Assembly (NCBI GenBank): GCA_947501265.1
Contig: CANMVY010000004.1
Span: 152,933-216,932 of the forward strand
Reading direction: 5' to 3'
Source of the DNA: Bacteroidota bacterium
Lineage (GTDB): Bacteria > Bacteroidota > Bacteroidia > UBA7662 > CANHCV01
DNA: 64,000 nt
This document shows positions 27,878-36,305 of this stretch, piece after piece; position 1 is the first letter of the stretch; the number at the start of each line of letters is the position of its first letter. The position numbers and the translations under genes are program-made. The notes beneath the pieces are model-generated. The model was not told the DNA's origin and made no database searches. It saw nothing but the letters and a program-made list of their open reading frames with translations.

Positions 27878-28668
27878 ACTGCAACAGGAGCTTTAATGCC
27901 TGGATGGGGATCATAACCTACAATTTCAAAATCATCGAAAACAAAATCGAAAAGATCGGTCACTGCCGGATTGATTTTAAGTTGCGGTAGGGGGCGAAAT
28001 TCGCGGGACAACTGCAATTGAACTTGATCCAGGTGATTAAGGTAAATGTGTGCATCGCCCAAGGTGTGAACGAAATCTCCTACCTGTAAGCCACACACTT
28101 GAGCAAGCATGTGCGTGAGTAAAGCATAGGAAGCGATGTTGAATGGAACGCCAAGAAAGATATCTGCACTCCGTTGGTAGAGTTGGCAGGAAAGTTTTCC
28201 ACCGGCAACGTAGAATTGGAAAAAAGCATGACAAGGAGGAAGCGCCATGTTTTCGATTTCCCCTACATTCCAAGCCGAAACAATGATTCGTCGAGAATCG
28301 GGTTGGTTTTTCAATTGGTGAATCACTTGGGTAATTTGGTCGATGGTAGAGCCGTCGGCTTTGGGCCACGACCTCCATTGCGAGCCGTAAACGGGGCCCA
28401 AATTACCGTGTTCATCGGCCCATTCGTCCCAAATAGAAACGCCATTTTCCTTCAGATATTGAATGTTTGTTTCTCCTTTGAGGAACCAAAGTAGTTCATG
28501 AAAGATGGATTTGGTATGAAGCTTTTTGGTGGTAAGCATGGGAAAACCATCGTTCAAATTGAAACGCATTTGATAACCAAAAACGCTGATGGTTCCGGTA
28601 CCTGTTCGATCGGTTTTCTTCACTCCATGTTCAAGGACGTGATGAAGTAAGTCGTGGTATTGCTTCAT
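27874..28668 (-). CDS. thyA: Thymidylate synthase
   Basis: A 264-residue ThyA, exactly the E. coli length. It methylates dUMP using methylene-THF. Visible: KTDRTGTGT (phosphate-binding Arg), the catalytic Cys in [11 protein letters not shown], the second phosphate-binding pair [13 protein letters not shown], the QRSAD segment and DAHIYLNH near the C-terminus. I start at 28668 ([15 protein letters not shown]); an extension to 28713 would run into the terminator of the neighbouring gene. Overlaps folA. Confidence 0.97.
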   Translation of the reverse strand: MKQYHDLLHHVLEHGVKKTDRTGTGTISVFGYQMRFNLNDGFPMLTTKKLHTKSIFHELLWFLKGETNIQYLKENGVSIWDEWADEHGNLGPVYGSQWRSWPKADGSTIDQITQVIHQLKNQPDSRRIIVSAWNVGEIENMALPPCHAFFQFYVAGGKLSCQLYQRSADIFLGVPFNIASYALLTHMLAQVCGLQVGDFVHTLGDAHIYLNHLDQVQLQLSREFRPLPQLKINPAVTDLFDFVFDDFEIVGYDPHPGIKAPVAV

Positions 28669-28682
28669 GGTGTAAAAATAAA

Positions 28683-28710
28683 AAAAGGCAACCCAGTCGG
28701 GTTGCCTTTT
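28683..28710 (-). terminator. Rho-independent terminator of the 1,725-residue T9SS gene
   Basis: GGCAACCC (28687-28694), loop of four, GGGTTGCC (28699-28706), with A-rich and T-rich flanks. On the minus strand it follows the stop at 28731 and lies upstream of thyA. Confidence 0.8.
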
Positions 28711-28730
28711 CAATCTACATTTTATTCAGA

Positions 28731-31700
28731 TTACTTCAAAAGGGTAATGATACCTTTTTGGTTGTAACGTTTGAAATCCTGTCCTTTGGCAATCAAGATG
28801 TAAGAGAAAATTCCAGATTGACAAGGGTCACCCGTATTCTGCAAACGTCCATTCCATCCTTCGGTAATGTCGGTAGATTGGAATACACATTTGCCCCAAC
28901 GATCGTAAACGCGGAAATCATACGCTTTCAAACCAGCTCCATTCACGAACAAGGTATCGTTCAACAAATCTCCGTTAGGAGTAAACGCTGTAGGAATAAG
29001 GATTTTTGAAGGGTAGTTGATGCACGTTTCGTTCGAGAAAGAAGAATCAGGTGAAGCATTGTTTTCGATGGCTTTCACGCGGTAGCAATATGCTCCATCA
29101 ATTTCATTGCGAGGAGCATTCACGTCGGTGAACGACAAGGAATTTCCAGGAACGGAACCGATGGTTCTCCAACCGTTAGGATACTTCACTTCCACATCAT
29201 AACGGATCACTCCATTTTTCCATGTAGCGTAAGCAGTCCAATCGATTTTCATGTCGTAAGCATCGTAATTTGCAATCTTAACCGCTGATGCAGTAGCGAG
29301 GATGTTAACAGAAGTATCGGAAGAATTAGAAAGATTTCCGCACTGATCTTCGTAGCGAACCACGTACTTATAAACTTTAGAAGATGCATCTACATTAACA
29401 TCAGAGTAGGAAGTGGCTGTTCCACGGTAAATAACTACAGGAGTAGGGTTTGATGGATCGATGCGCTGAAGGATGTAATTCTTCAGAACTCCAGTTGCTA
29501 GAGGTGCAGAAGTCCAACTCATTGAAATTTTGTTGTTGGCTTCAACGGTAACGTAATTGATTTCAATTGGAGTAACAACAACACTGAAATTCGCTACAAT
29601 GGAATCATAGTTAGAGATAGAGAAATAACCGAAACGTGGATCTGCATAATTTTTATGCAATGCTTTTACATAGTAGTAGAACGTATCAGCGCAAAGGCCA
29701 GAGTCAACGTACAAATAATTGGTATTTCCAACCACTGGAGTTACGCGTCCAACTGGGGCATAAGCACCTGTTGTACCTTTTTTACGGAATACTTCGTAAT
29801 AATCCAAGGTAGATTGAGCGCCCCAGGCTTCGTAGGCATTGAACGTAACGTTATTGGTTGCATATCCACCGGTTGCAACTCCATTAACACCAACTTTGAT
29901 GGTACTGTGAGTAGTATCGAAAGAAGATGGTTGGTTACATACATCGTTGATGCGCATTTTGTAATTCAAACTGCTTCCAGCATTCACCACATCAATAACA
30001 TCGGTATAAGTGGTGGTGGTTGAATTGGTGATAGTAGCGATAGGTGCATTGTTTCTGAAAATTTCGTAATTCAAAAATTCGGGAGCAGTGCGAGATCTCC
30101 AATTAATTTCAACGTGGTTACGCAAAGAAAGTGGATCTACTGTGATGTACGTTGGTGTGATGGGAGCCAAAGGCACCGTATCACGAACCGTGATGTAATT
30201 GGGTTTTGCAACAGAATCAGTACAACCAAAAGCATTCGTTACCACCAAAGAAATGGTATGTGTAGTATTGGTATTTGCTCCAGGAACGGTGAAATTAACC
30301 GCACCTGTTGAAGGTCCTGTGGTGTTGTATCCATTTAGTCCGTTTGGAACGGCAGTTGGATCACTCCAATACCATCTCCAACCTCTAGCTGAAGAATTAC
30401 GATAAGAAGAAGCATCATTAAAAATGAAACCATTTGAACCATTTGCCCAACATTTAACCGAATCAACAGCGTAAAAATTAGCAACAGGTGTATCCAACAC
30501 TCGTACACGAGCTAGGCGATTGGTGTCAACACAACCCCATGGATTGGTAATTGCAACGAGAACATTATAAACACCAGGAGTTGCAATAGATCTTGTACGA
30601 TTGCGAGAAGGCAAAGGAGCCGTCTGAGTATTCCAGCCTGTACCATCTCCAAAGTTCCATGAATAAATGGTATTGTTAGTTCCCGCACCGTAGTTGCCGT
30701 TAGGAGCAAAACGAGAGGTATCATTCAAATCAAAGGAAGCTGGGCTACACAACGAATCGGCAACTGCAAAACCACTTACAATGGGACGTGGATAAACGGT
30801 AATGGTATCGGTGTAAGGAACCACACAGTTTTGACCGATGGCCAAAAGATTAATGGTATAAATTACAAGTGAATCATTCTTTACTGAATAAGGATATTTG
30901 TAAACGTGAGAATTGGTTTGTCCAAGGGTATAATTGGAAGAACCGTCGCCCCAACCGAATACATAGCGATCAATATTCACAGATCGATCCTGAATAACAA
31001 CGTTCAAGGAATCACAACCGCGTTTTGAAGATGGTGTAGTTACGGTAAGCGATGGAATTGGACCACCTACATTAAGATTAATAGTAGTATCGTCAACACA
31101 ACCGTATTGAGAAGTTACCGTTATCTTAACAGTTTTAATCCCACCAAACCCGAAAAATCCTAATGAAGAATCCAAGGGATAAGCATTATTCAAAGTAGTA
31201 ACCAAAGGATTTCCCAAATTACCGATTGGATCAGTAAACTCCCAATCGTAGCTCACCGCATCAGAATTATAAGACAAGAAAGATTTGTATCCAGGACAAG
31301 TCATGGAGGTATCAGGTCTAAGTAATGCGGTAATAGAACTTCCTCGAACTACAATTTCAGCAGTGCTGGTACATCCGCGATCGTTGGTTACAGTTACCAC
31401 CAAATAATAAGCATTGCTATTTTTGATGCTGAAAATAGGGTTAAAGTCATTCAAATTGCTCACAAATACGGGAGAGGTTGGTAATGCAGTATTAACAACT
31501 GCACCTTTTCCAGCTGGTGTTGCATTATAAACAGCCCAACGGTAAGTAAATGATGCTCCTTGACTACCATTAGCAGAAATGGATGTAATACTTGAATTAG
31601 TACAAACAATCAAAGTATCTCCAGAATTTGGAGTTGCTTGAATAGAAGCAACGGTTCCCACCTCGAAGGACATGGTTTTAATCTTAATACACTCGCCCTT

Positions 31701-33908
31701 CGACTTAACGGTAACAGAAATATTGTAAGTGCCGTTGGCCGAAAAGTTGAAGGTATTTGATGGTGTTGTTGTGGTGATTGGCGAGGATTGAGATCCGGTT
31801 GGATCGGTGATGATCCACACGTACTCGTAAGGAGCATTGTAGGCCGGCCAACGTTGAGTAACATCTTCATAAACATGGAACGTTTGGTTGAACGCAGCTC
31901 CACCGGCACCCAAACAGCCACCTGTTGGATTTGGCACAACATTTCCTCCTACCAATCTACCCCAATCTACAAAATAATTCTTCACATAAATGGTTTTCTC
32001 AACCGTATCGGTACAACGGCTCAATAGGGGATTAATTCCCATAACCTGACGAATGACAAATGCTCCGCTTGAATCCGTTAATACAATAGGTTGTAAGTTG
32101 GTCCAGTTTGAAGGGCCAGAGGTTCTCAAAATATTGGAAGAGTTACCTGGTCGATATACTTCAATTTTATACTGGAAAAGTGGATTTCCTGGATCAGGAA
32201 TCAAGTGAGTTAGGTTAGCAACTGGAGGAACAACAACTGCAGGAGGAGATTTTAAATCCAACAACTGATCGCAAGTGAGGGTATCTCCAAGAGCTTGAGA
32301 AATCCATGGTGAGTTTGCAAAAAGGGCGTCTGGAACGGCTCTTTGAACAGAAATTTTTGTAGAAACGTCTTCACATCCATCGGAAGATACCAAGCGAAGT
32401 TGGTAAAATCTTTTTTCACCCAACAGATTGATCGTATCGGTAAGGATGTTTAATGGGGTACCAACAATACTGTCAATAATTGTAATGTTATCGGCAGCAT
32501 AACGAATCCAACGATTGGTATAGGTACTTCCCGCTGGTCTCCATGACGTTGAATCGATCATTTGGAAAATAAAGGGAGAATCGCAACTTACAGGAGGATT
32601 AGGGTTTCTGAGTGTAAATCTGGCAAGAGGGCCCTTTGTGCGAATAACATTCTTGAGGGTATCTGCTACTGGGCAAGCTCCATTCCATTTTAAGATAACA
32701 GAATTTAGTCCAGAGTCCGTTGCAATAATGGTGGAGTACCTGTATTTAGCCAAACCTGTTGTGGGAGAACCACCGGGTGCCACCGAGGCTTTGTAGGTAG
32801 GACGAATGGCTCCAGTATTTTTAACTAAACCATAGAAATCCCAGCTAAACGTTCCACCGGGTAAATTGGATGAAGTATTGGTGCTGTTTTGTAGATCAAA
32901 AATCTGATTCATACAAACTTGCACTTGAGAAAGTCCGCCGTTGACAGTAAAATTCAATGTTGGAGCATTATCAACCTTGAACGAGCCAAAGGGAGCGGCT
33001 ATGGTAGAAGAACATCCGCGAGCGATCACCAACAATGAAATTTGATACTCTCCAGGAGTTGTAAAAGTAGGCAATACCAAAGGTGCGGTAGGAGGACTTG
33101 TTCTTACGAAAACCTGTGGTGGTGGAGGTGTTGCTCCCATGGTGGTAAGCGTCCAAACAGCTGAATCAACCACTACTCCGCTAGGAATAGACAAGTTTGG
33201 AGTGAAGGTATAGTTCGCTGGCAAACAAGAATTAAACCCTGAAGAAGATGAGAAATTACCTTGAATAGGTCGAATAATGGTAATAGGAAAAAGTACGGTA
33301 GTGTCTTTCACGCACTGAGTTCTGTCGAAAACAACGGCTTTTACACGGAAAGTATCGGATGAAGTAAAGGTAAAGCCCATGGAAAATGGCGGAGACGTAG
33401 AAACAGTTGAGGTTTGGGCGAAAATTTTATTGCCTGAACGGTTATATACTTCCCAAACTACATTGTTAACGTTGTTGGTATCTACCAAGGAGAAAACCTT
33501 ACGAATGGGGTTACCACACGATGAAAAAATGTTGTTATCTACGGTAAATGAAGGATTTGGGAACGCACTAACGGTGATTGACGAATTGAAAGTAGTGAAT
33601 ACACCGGGAGCGGTTTCTACCCTACATACAATGTTTTTCGGCCCTGCAGAACTGTAAATTCCTTGAGCAATGGGTAAATTGTTACAAACAAAACCATTCC
33701 CATCGCCCATGTCCCAACAAATGGAAACCGGATTTGCTGGTGGATTGTTGAGAGTAAAAGAATAGGCTGCTGTTGGAAGACAGCCAACCAATACAGTACT
33801 GCTAATTTGTGCCTTCAAAGCACTAATTCCGGCTAAACCAACTAGAAACGTTAATGTAAAGAATAATCTACGCATGTGTGTTTTCATGTCCATCTTTTCT
33901 GTTTTCAT
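28731..33908 (-). CDS. Giant secreted surface protein with PKD/Ig-like domains and T9SS type B sorting domain
   Basis: A 1,725-residue secreted protein. The signal peptide lies near residues 8-33 (RRLFFTLTFLVGLAGISALKA); Met8 and Met12 are alternative starts. The body is a chain of PKD/Ig-like modules with repeated motifs such as YSWNFGDGTGW and VFGWGDGSSN, and from about residue 1,290 fibronectin-like modules (FLNYEIFRN, YYEVFRKKG). Residues ~1,640-1,725 are a gliding-motility-associated C-terminal (CHU_C) domain: IPTAFTPNGDLLNDTLF, YDRWGKCVF and EGWNGRL, a type B signal recognised by T9SS. It should be exported and displayed or released, probably as an adhesin; ligand unknown. It starts five bases after hldD, so they may be co-transcribed. 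Confidence 0.85.
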   Translation of the reverse strand: MKTEKMDMKTHMRRLFFTLTFLVGLAGISALKAQISSTVLVGCLPTAAYSFTLNNPPANPVSICWDMGDGNGFVCNNLPIAQGIYSSAGPKNIVCRVETAPGVFTTFNSSITVSAFPNPSFTVDNNIFSSCGNPIRKVFSLVDTNNVNNVVWEVYNRSGNKIFAQTSTVSTSPPFSMGFTFTSSDTFRVKAVVFDRTQCVKDTTVLFPITIIRPIQGNFSSSSGFNSCLPANYTFTPNLSIPSGVVVDSAVWTLTTMGATPPPPQVFVRTSPPTAPLVLPTFTTPGEYQISLLVIARGCSSTIAAPFGSFKVDNAPTLNFTVNGGLSQVQVCMNQIFDLQNSTNTSSNLPGGTFSWDFYGLVKNTGAIRPTYKASVAPGGSPTTGLAKYRYSTIIATDSGLNSVILKWNGACPVADTLKNVIRTKGPLARFTLRNPNPPVSCDSPFIFQMIDSTSWRPAGSTYTNRWIRYAADNITIIDSIVGTPLNILTDTINLLGEKRFYQLRLVSSDGCEDVSTKISVQRAVPDALFANSPWISQALGDTLTCDQLLDLKSPPAVVVPPVANLTHLIPDPGNPLFQYKIEVYRPGNSSNILRTSGPSNWTNLQPIVLTDSSGAFVIRQVMGINPLLSRCTDTVEKTIYVKNYFVDWGRLVGGNVVPNPTGGCLGAGGAAFNQTFHVYEDVTQRWPAYNAPYEYVWIITDPTGSQSSPITTTTPSNTFNFSANGTYNISVTVKSKGECIKIKTMSFEVGTVASIQATPNSGDTLIVCTNSSITSISANGSQGASFTYRWAVYNATPAGKGAVVNTALPTSPVFVSNLNDFNPIFSIKNSNAYYLVVTVTNDRGCTSTAEIVVRGSSITALLRPDTSMTCPGYKSFLSYNSDAVSYDWEFTDPIGNLGNPLVTTLNNAYPLDSSLGFFGFGGIKTVKITVTSQYGCVDDTTINLNVGGPIPSLTVTTPSSKRGCDSLNVVIQDRSVNIDRYVFGWGDGSSNYTLGQTNSHVYKYPYSVKNDSLVIYTINLLAIGQNCVVPYTDTITVYPRPIVSGFAVADSLCSPASFDLNDTSRFAPNGNYGAGTNNTIYSWNFGDGTGWNTQTAPLPSRNRTRSIATPGVYNVLVAITNPWGCVDTNRLARVRVLDTPVANFYAVDSVKCWANGSNGFIFNDASSYRNSSARGWRWYWSDPTAVPNGLNGYNTTGPSTGAVNFTVPGANTNTTHTISLVVTNAFGCTDSVAKPNYITVRDTVPLAPITPTYITVDPLSLRNHVEINWRSRTAPEFLNYEIFRNNAPIATITNSTTTTYTDVIDVVNAGSSLNYKMRINDVCNQPSSFDTTHSTIKVGVNGVATGGYATNNVTFNAYEAWGAQSTLDYYEVFRKKGTTGAYAPVGRVTPVVGNTNYLYVDSGLCADTFYYYVKALHKNYADPRFGYFSISNYDSIVANFSVVVTPIEINYVTVEANNKISMSWTSAPLATGVLKNYILQRIDPSNPTPVVIYRGTATSYSDVNVDASSKVYKYVVRYEDQCGNLSNSSDTSVNILATASAVKIANYDAYDMKIDWTAYATWKNGVIRYDVEVKYPNGWRTIGSVPGNSLSFTDVNAPRNEIDGAYCYRVKAIENNASPDSSFSNETCINYPSKILIPTAFTPNGDLLNDTLFVNGAGLKAYDFRVYDRWGKCVFQSTDITEGWNGRLQNTGDPCQSGIFSYILIAKGQDFKRYNQKGIITLLK

Positions 33909-33913
33909 CTAAT

Positions 33914-34882
33914 TTAAAGGATCGAGGAGGAATTTCCCTTTTGAAGTTCGCGAACGTACTCGGAAACCCCATCTTCGATAGGGGTAAAAATAAGAGATTT
34001 ATTTTTGAAAAACGAAATCATATTTGCTCTCGTAAAATATTGGTATTGTTTTTGAAGCACATCAGGCATATCTACATAGACCACTTTTTCAGGCAAACCA
34101 AGTGCTTCGAAAATAATTGTTGATAACTCGTTGAAAGACCTGGCGCAACCTGTACCTGCATTGTAGATGCCTGTTATTCTCCGGTCTAACATGATGTTTA
34201 TCATCATGATAACCAAATCTTTAACGAAAATAAAATCTCTTTTTTGCTCGCCATCAGGCACATCTTTTCGGTAGGATTTAAAGAGTTTCAATTCCTGGGT
34301 TGAGGCAATTTGTTGATAGGCATGCAAGACCACCGAGGCCATTCTTCCCTTGTGATTTTCTCGATTTCCGTAAACGTTAAAAAATTTTAAGCCTACCCAC
34401 TGAACGGGTTTCCTTTTCTGTTCTAGAGCCCAAAGATCAAACCGATGCTTTGACCAACCGTACGGATTCAACGGTTGAAGTTGATGAATAATAGACAGAT
34501 CATCGTCAAAACCTAAAGAACCATCGCCATAAGTAGCGGCAGAACTCGCATAACACATGGGCAACCCGAATCGAACACAATGTTCCCAAACATGTTGAGA
34601 ATACTCAAAATTCAACCGATTCAATACCTCTTCATCTTGCTCAAGCGTATTGGTTCGAGCACCCAAATGAAAAACATATTGAACCTGCCGATGATGCTGC
34701 TGTAACCAATCAAAAAAAGCATCTCGATGAACCAATGCTTGGTAAACTAGACCAGACCAGTTGGCCTTTTTCTCTGGAATCGAAAAATCATCTACCAAAA
34801 CCAAGTCGCGAAACCCCTTTTCAGCGAGGCCTTCCGCCAAATGGCTCCCAATAAATCCAGCTGCTCCAGTAATAACAATCAC
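33914..34882 (-). CDS. hldD: ADP-glyceromanno-heptose 6-epimerase
   Basis: A 322-residue short-chain dehydrogenase/epimerase. NAD-binding motif ITGAAGFIGSHLAEGL at the N-terminus; catalytic Ser in CYASSAATYGDG and YxxxK in YGWSKHRFD; the segment GRMASVVLHAYQQI is characteristic of RfaD/HldD. It converts ADP-D-glycero- to ADP-L-glycero-beta-D-manno-heptose for LPS inner core. Start is a GTG at 34880-34882, with AAGGA nearby upstream. Its promoter faces that of queD. Confidence 0.9.
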   Translation of the reverse strand: MIVITGAAGFIGSHLAEGLAEKGFRDLVLVDDFSIPEKKANWSGLVYQALVHRDAFFDWLQQHHRQVQYVFHLGARTNTLEQDEEVLNRLNFEYSQHVWEHCVRFGLPMCYASSAATYGDGSLGFDDDLSIIHQLQPLNPYGWSKHRFDLWALEQKRKPVQWVGLKFFNVYGNRENHKGRMASVVLHAYQQIASTQELKLFKSYRKDVPDGEQKRDFIFVKDLVIMMINIMLDRRITGIYNAGTGCARSFNELSTIIFEALGLPEKVVYVDMPDVLQKQYQYFTRANMISFFKNKSLIFTPIEDGVSEYVRELQKGNSSSIL

Positions 34883-34898
34883 AATTTTTCCTTTTTAG

Positions 34899-34906
34899 CA
34901 AAGATA
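34899..34906 (-). promoter_or_regulatory. -7 promoter box of hldD
   Basis: Minus strand TATCTTTG; leader of about 12 bases to the GTG. It lies 10 bases from the oppositely oriented queD box. Confidence 0.6.
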
Positions 34907-34916
34907 AACGTGTTTG

Positions 34917-34924
34917 TATCTTTG
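34917..34924 (+). promoter_or_regulatory. -7 promoter box of queD-fabD
   Basis: TATCTTTG, ending four bases before the queD ATG at 34929, predicting a leaderless mRNA. Confidence 0.6.
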
Positions 34925-34928
34925 CATC

Positions 34929-35342
34929 ATGATTTTTGTGACAAGAAAAATGCATTTCAATGCAGCACATCGGGTTTATCAACCAAATTGGTCCGATGAA
35001 CAGAATAAAGCCTGCTTTGGAAAATGTGCCAATGCTAATTGGCATGGCCATAATTACGACCTTTTTGTAACCGTAAAAGGCGAAATAAATCCAGATACCG
35101 GTTTTGTTGTTGATTTGAATTGGATGAAAAAAATCATCGACGAACACATCATAGATGTATTGGATCATAAAAACCTCAATCTCGACGTTCCGTTTATGAA
35201 AAATAAAATGGCGTCTACCGAGGTTCTTGCCGTTGAGATTTACAACATTTTGCAACCCCTCCTCGCCGGCGATACCTATTCGTTGCACGGAATTAAACTG
35301 GTTGAAACCGAGCGTAATTTTGTTGAATATTTTGGAAATTAA
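34929..35342 (+). CDS. queD: 6-carboxytetrahydropterin / 6-pyruvoyltetrahydropterin synthase family
   Basis: A 137-residue T-fold enzyme. Zinc ligands are the His of HFNAAHRV and the two of HGHNYDLFV; the catalytic Cys is in CFGKCANANWHGH, and LVETERN carries the conserved pterin-binding Glu region. QueD makes 6-carboxy-tetrahydropterin from dihydroneopterin triphosphate for queuosine synthesis; a PTPS activity for a pterin cofactor is the alternative. I choose the ATG at 34929 because the earlier in-frame start at 34914 overlaps the promoter. It is followed four bases later by fabD. Confidence 0.85.
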   Translation: MIFVTRKMHFNAAHRVYQPNWSDEQNKACFGKCANANWHGHNYDLFVTVKGEINPDTGFVVDLNWMKKIIDEHIIDVLDHKNLNLDVPFMKNKMASTEVLAVEIYNILQPLLAGDTYSLHGIKLVETERNFVEYFGN

Positions 35343-35346
35343 TCCC

Positions 35347-36234
35347 ATGAAAGCATACATTTTCCCGGGCCAAGGCGCCCAATTCCCTGGAATGGGAAAA
35401 GACTTATTTGATTCCTCGGAAATAGCGAGAAACATGTTCCATCGCGCCAACGAAATCCTCGGATTCGACATTTCAAAAATCATGTTTGAAGGCACGGAAG
35501 AAGACCTGCGCCAAACCAAAGTGACTCAACCTGCCGTATTTATTCACTCGGTTGTCCTCGCCACTTTGTTGGGAGATCAATTTCAACCCAACATGGTTGC
35601 TGGCCATTCGCTTGGAGAATTCTCTGCTCTCGTAGCGGCCGGCGCCCTATCCTTTGAAGATGGTCTGCGTTTGGTTTCAGCACGTGCATTGGCAATGCAA
35701 GAAGCCTGTGAAATGCAACCTTCCACCATGGCAGCCATTCTCGGACTCGAAGATGCTGTAGTAGAATCGGTTTGCGGCCAAATCACCGATGAAATCGTCG
35801 TTGCAGCCAATTTCAATTGCCCCGGACAAGTTGTTATTTCTGGATCATTAAAAGGAGTAGAAATCGGATGCCTCAAACTTACCGAAGCTGGCGCTAAACG
35901 AGCAGTGCCCCTTTCTGTTGGAGGAGCATTTCACTCTCCTTTGATGGCACCCGCCCAAGAAAAATTAGAAGCCGCCATCAATCAAACCGAAATCCAAACT
36001 CCACGATGTCCTATTTATCAAAATGTGGTTGCACGCGGAGTTTCCAACCCCGATGAAATCAAACATAACCTCAAAATTCAACTCACCGGAGCCGTTCGTT
36101 GGACCCAAAGCGTGCAACAAATGCTCACCGATGGTGCCACCGAGTTTTATGAAGTGGGCCCCGGAAAAGTCCTTCAAGGTTTAGTGAAGAAGATCGATCG
36201 AAATGTTTTGGCAGAATCTGCACAGTTGAATTAA
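35347..36234 (+). CDS. fabD: Malonyl-CoA:acyl carrier protein transacylase
   Basis: A 295-residue FabD that loads malonyl groups onto ACP for fatty acid synthesis. Oxyanion motif FPGQGAQFPGMG at the N-terminus, nucleophile Ser in AGHSLGEFSALV (~residue 90), catalytic His in SVGGAFHSPLM, and VGPGKVLQGLVKK at the end. The start at 35347 gives the canonical N-terminus. It lies four bases after queD and ends before a strong terminator. Confidence 0.96.
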   Translation: MKAYIFPGQGAQFPGMGKDLFDSSEIARNMFHRANEILGFDISKIMFEGTEEDLRQTKVTQPAVFIHSVVLATLLGDQFQPNMVAGHSLGEFSALVAAGALSFEDGLRLVSARALAMQEACEMQPSTMAAILGLEDAVVESVCGQITDEIVVAANFNCPGQVVISGSLKGVEIGCLKLTEAGAKRAVPLSVGGAFHSPLMAPAQEKLEAAINQTEIQTPRCPIYQNVVARGVSNPDEIKHNLKIQLTGAVRWTQSVQQMLTDGATEFYEVGPGKVLQGLVKKIDRNVLAESAQLN

Positions 36235-36255
36235 AAATTCCCAACCCAACCCAAC

Positions 36256-36286
36256 AAAAAGCCCCGAATTCCTTCGGGGCTTTTTT
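36256..36286. terminator. Bidirectional terminator between fabD and the 1,846-residue T9SS gene
   Basis: GCCCCGAA / TTCGGGGC (36261-36280, loop TTCC) with A5 before and T6 after. The genes converge here. Confidence 0.88.
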
Positions 36287-36305
36287 GTTTACTGATTGAT
36301 CCAGT

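Noticed and set aside
29655..30023. Plus-strand frames within the giant T9SS genes (also 39327-40046)
   Set aside because: Shadows of the long minus-strand genes; no motifs or upstream signals.
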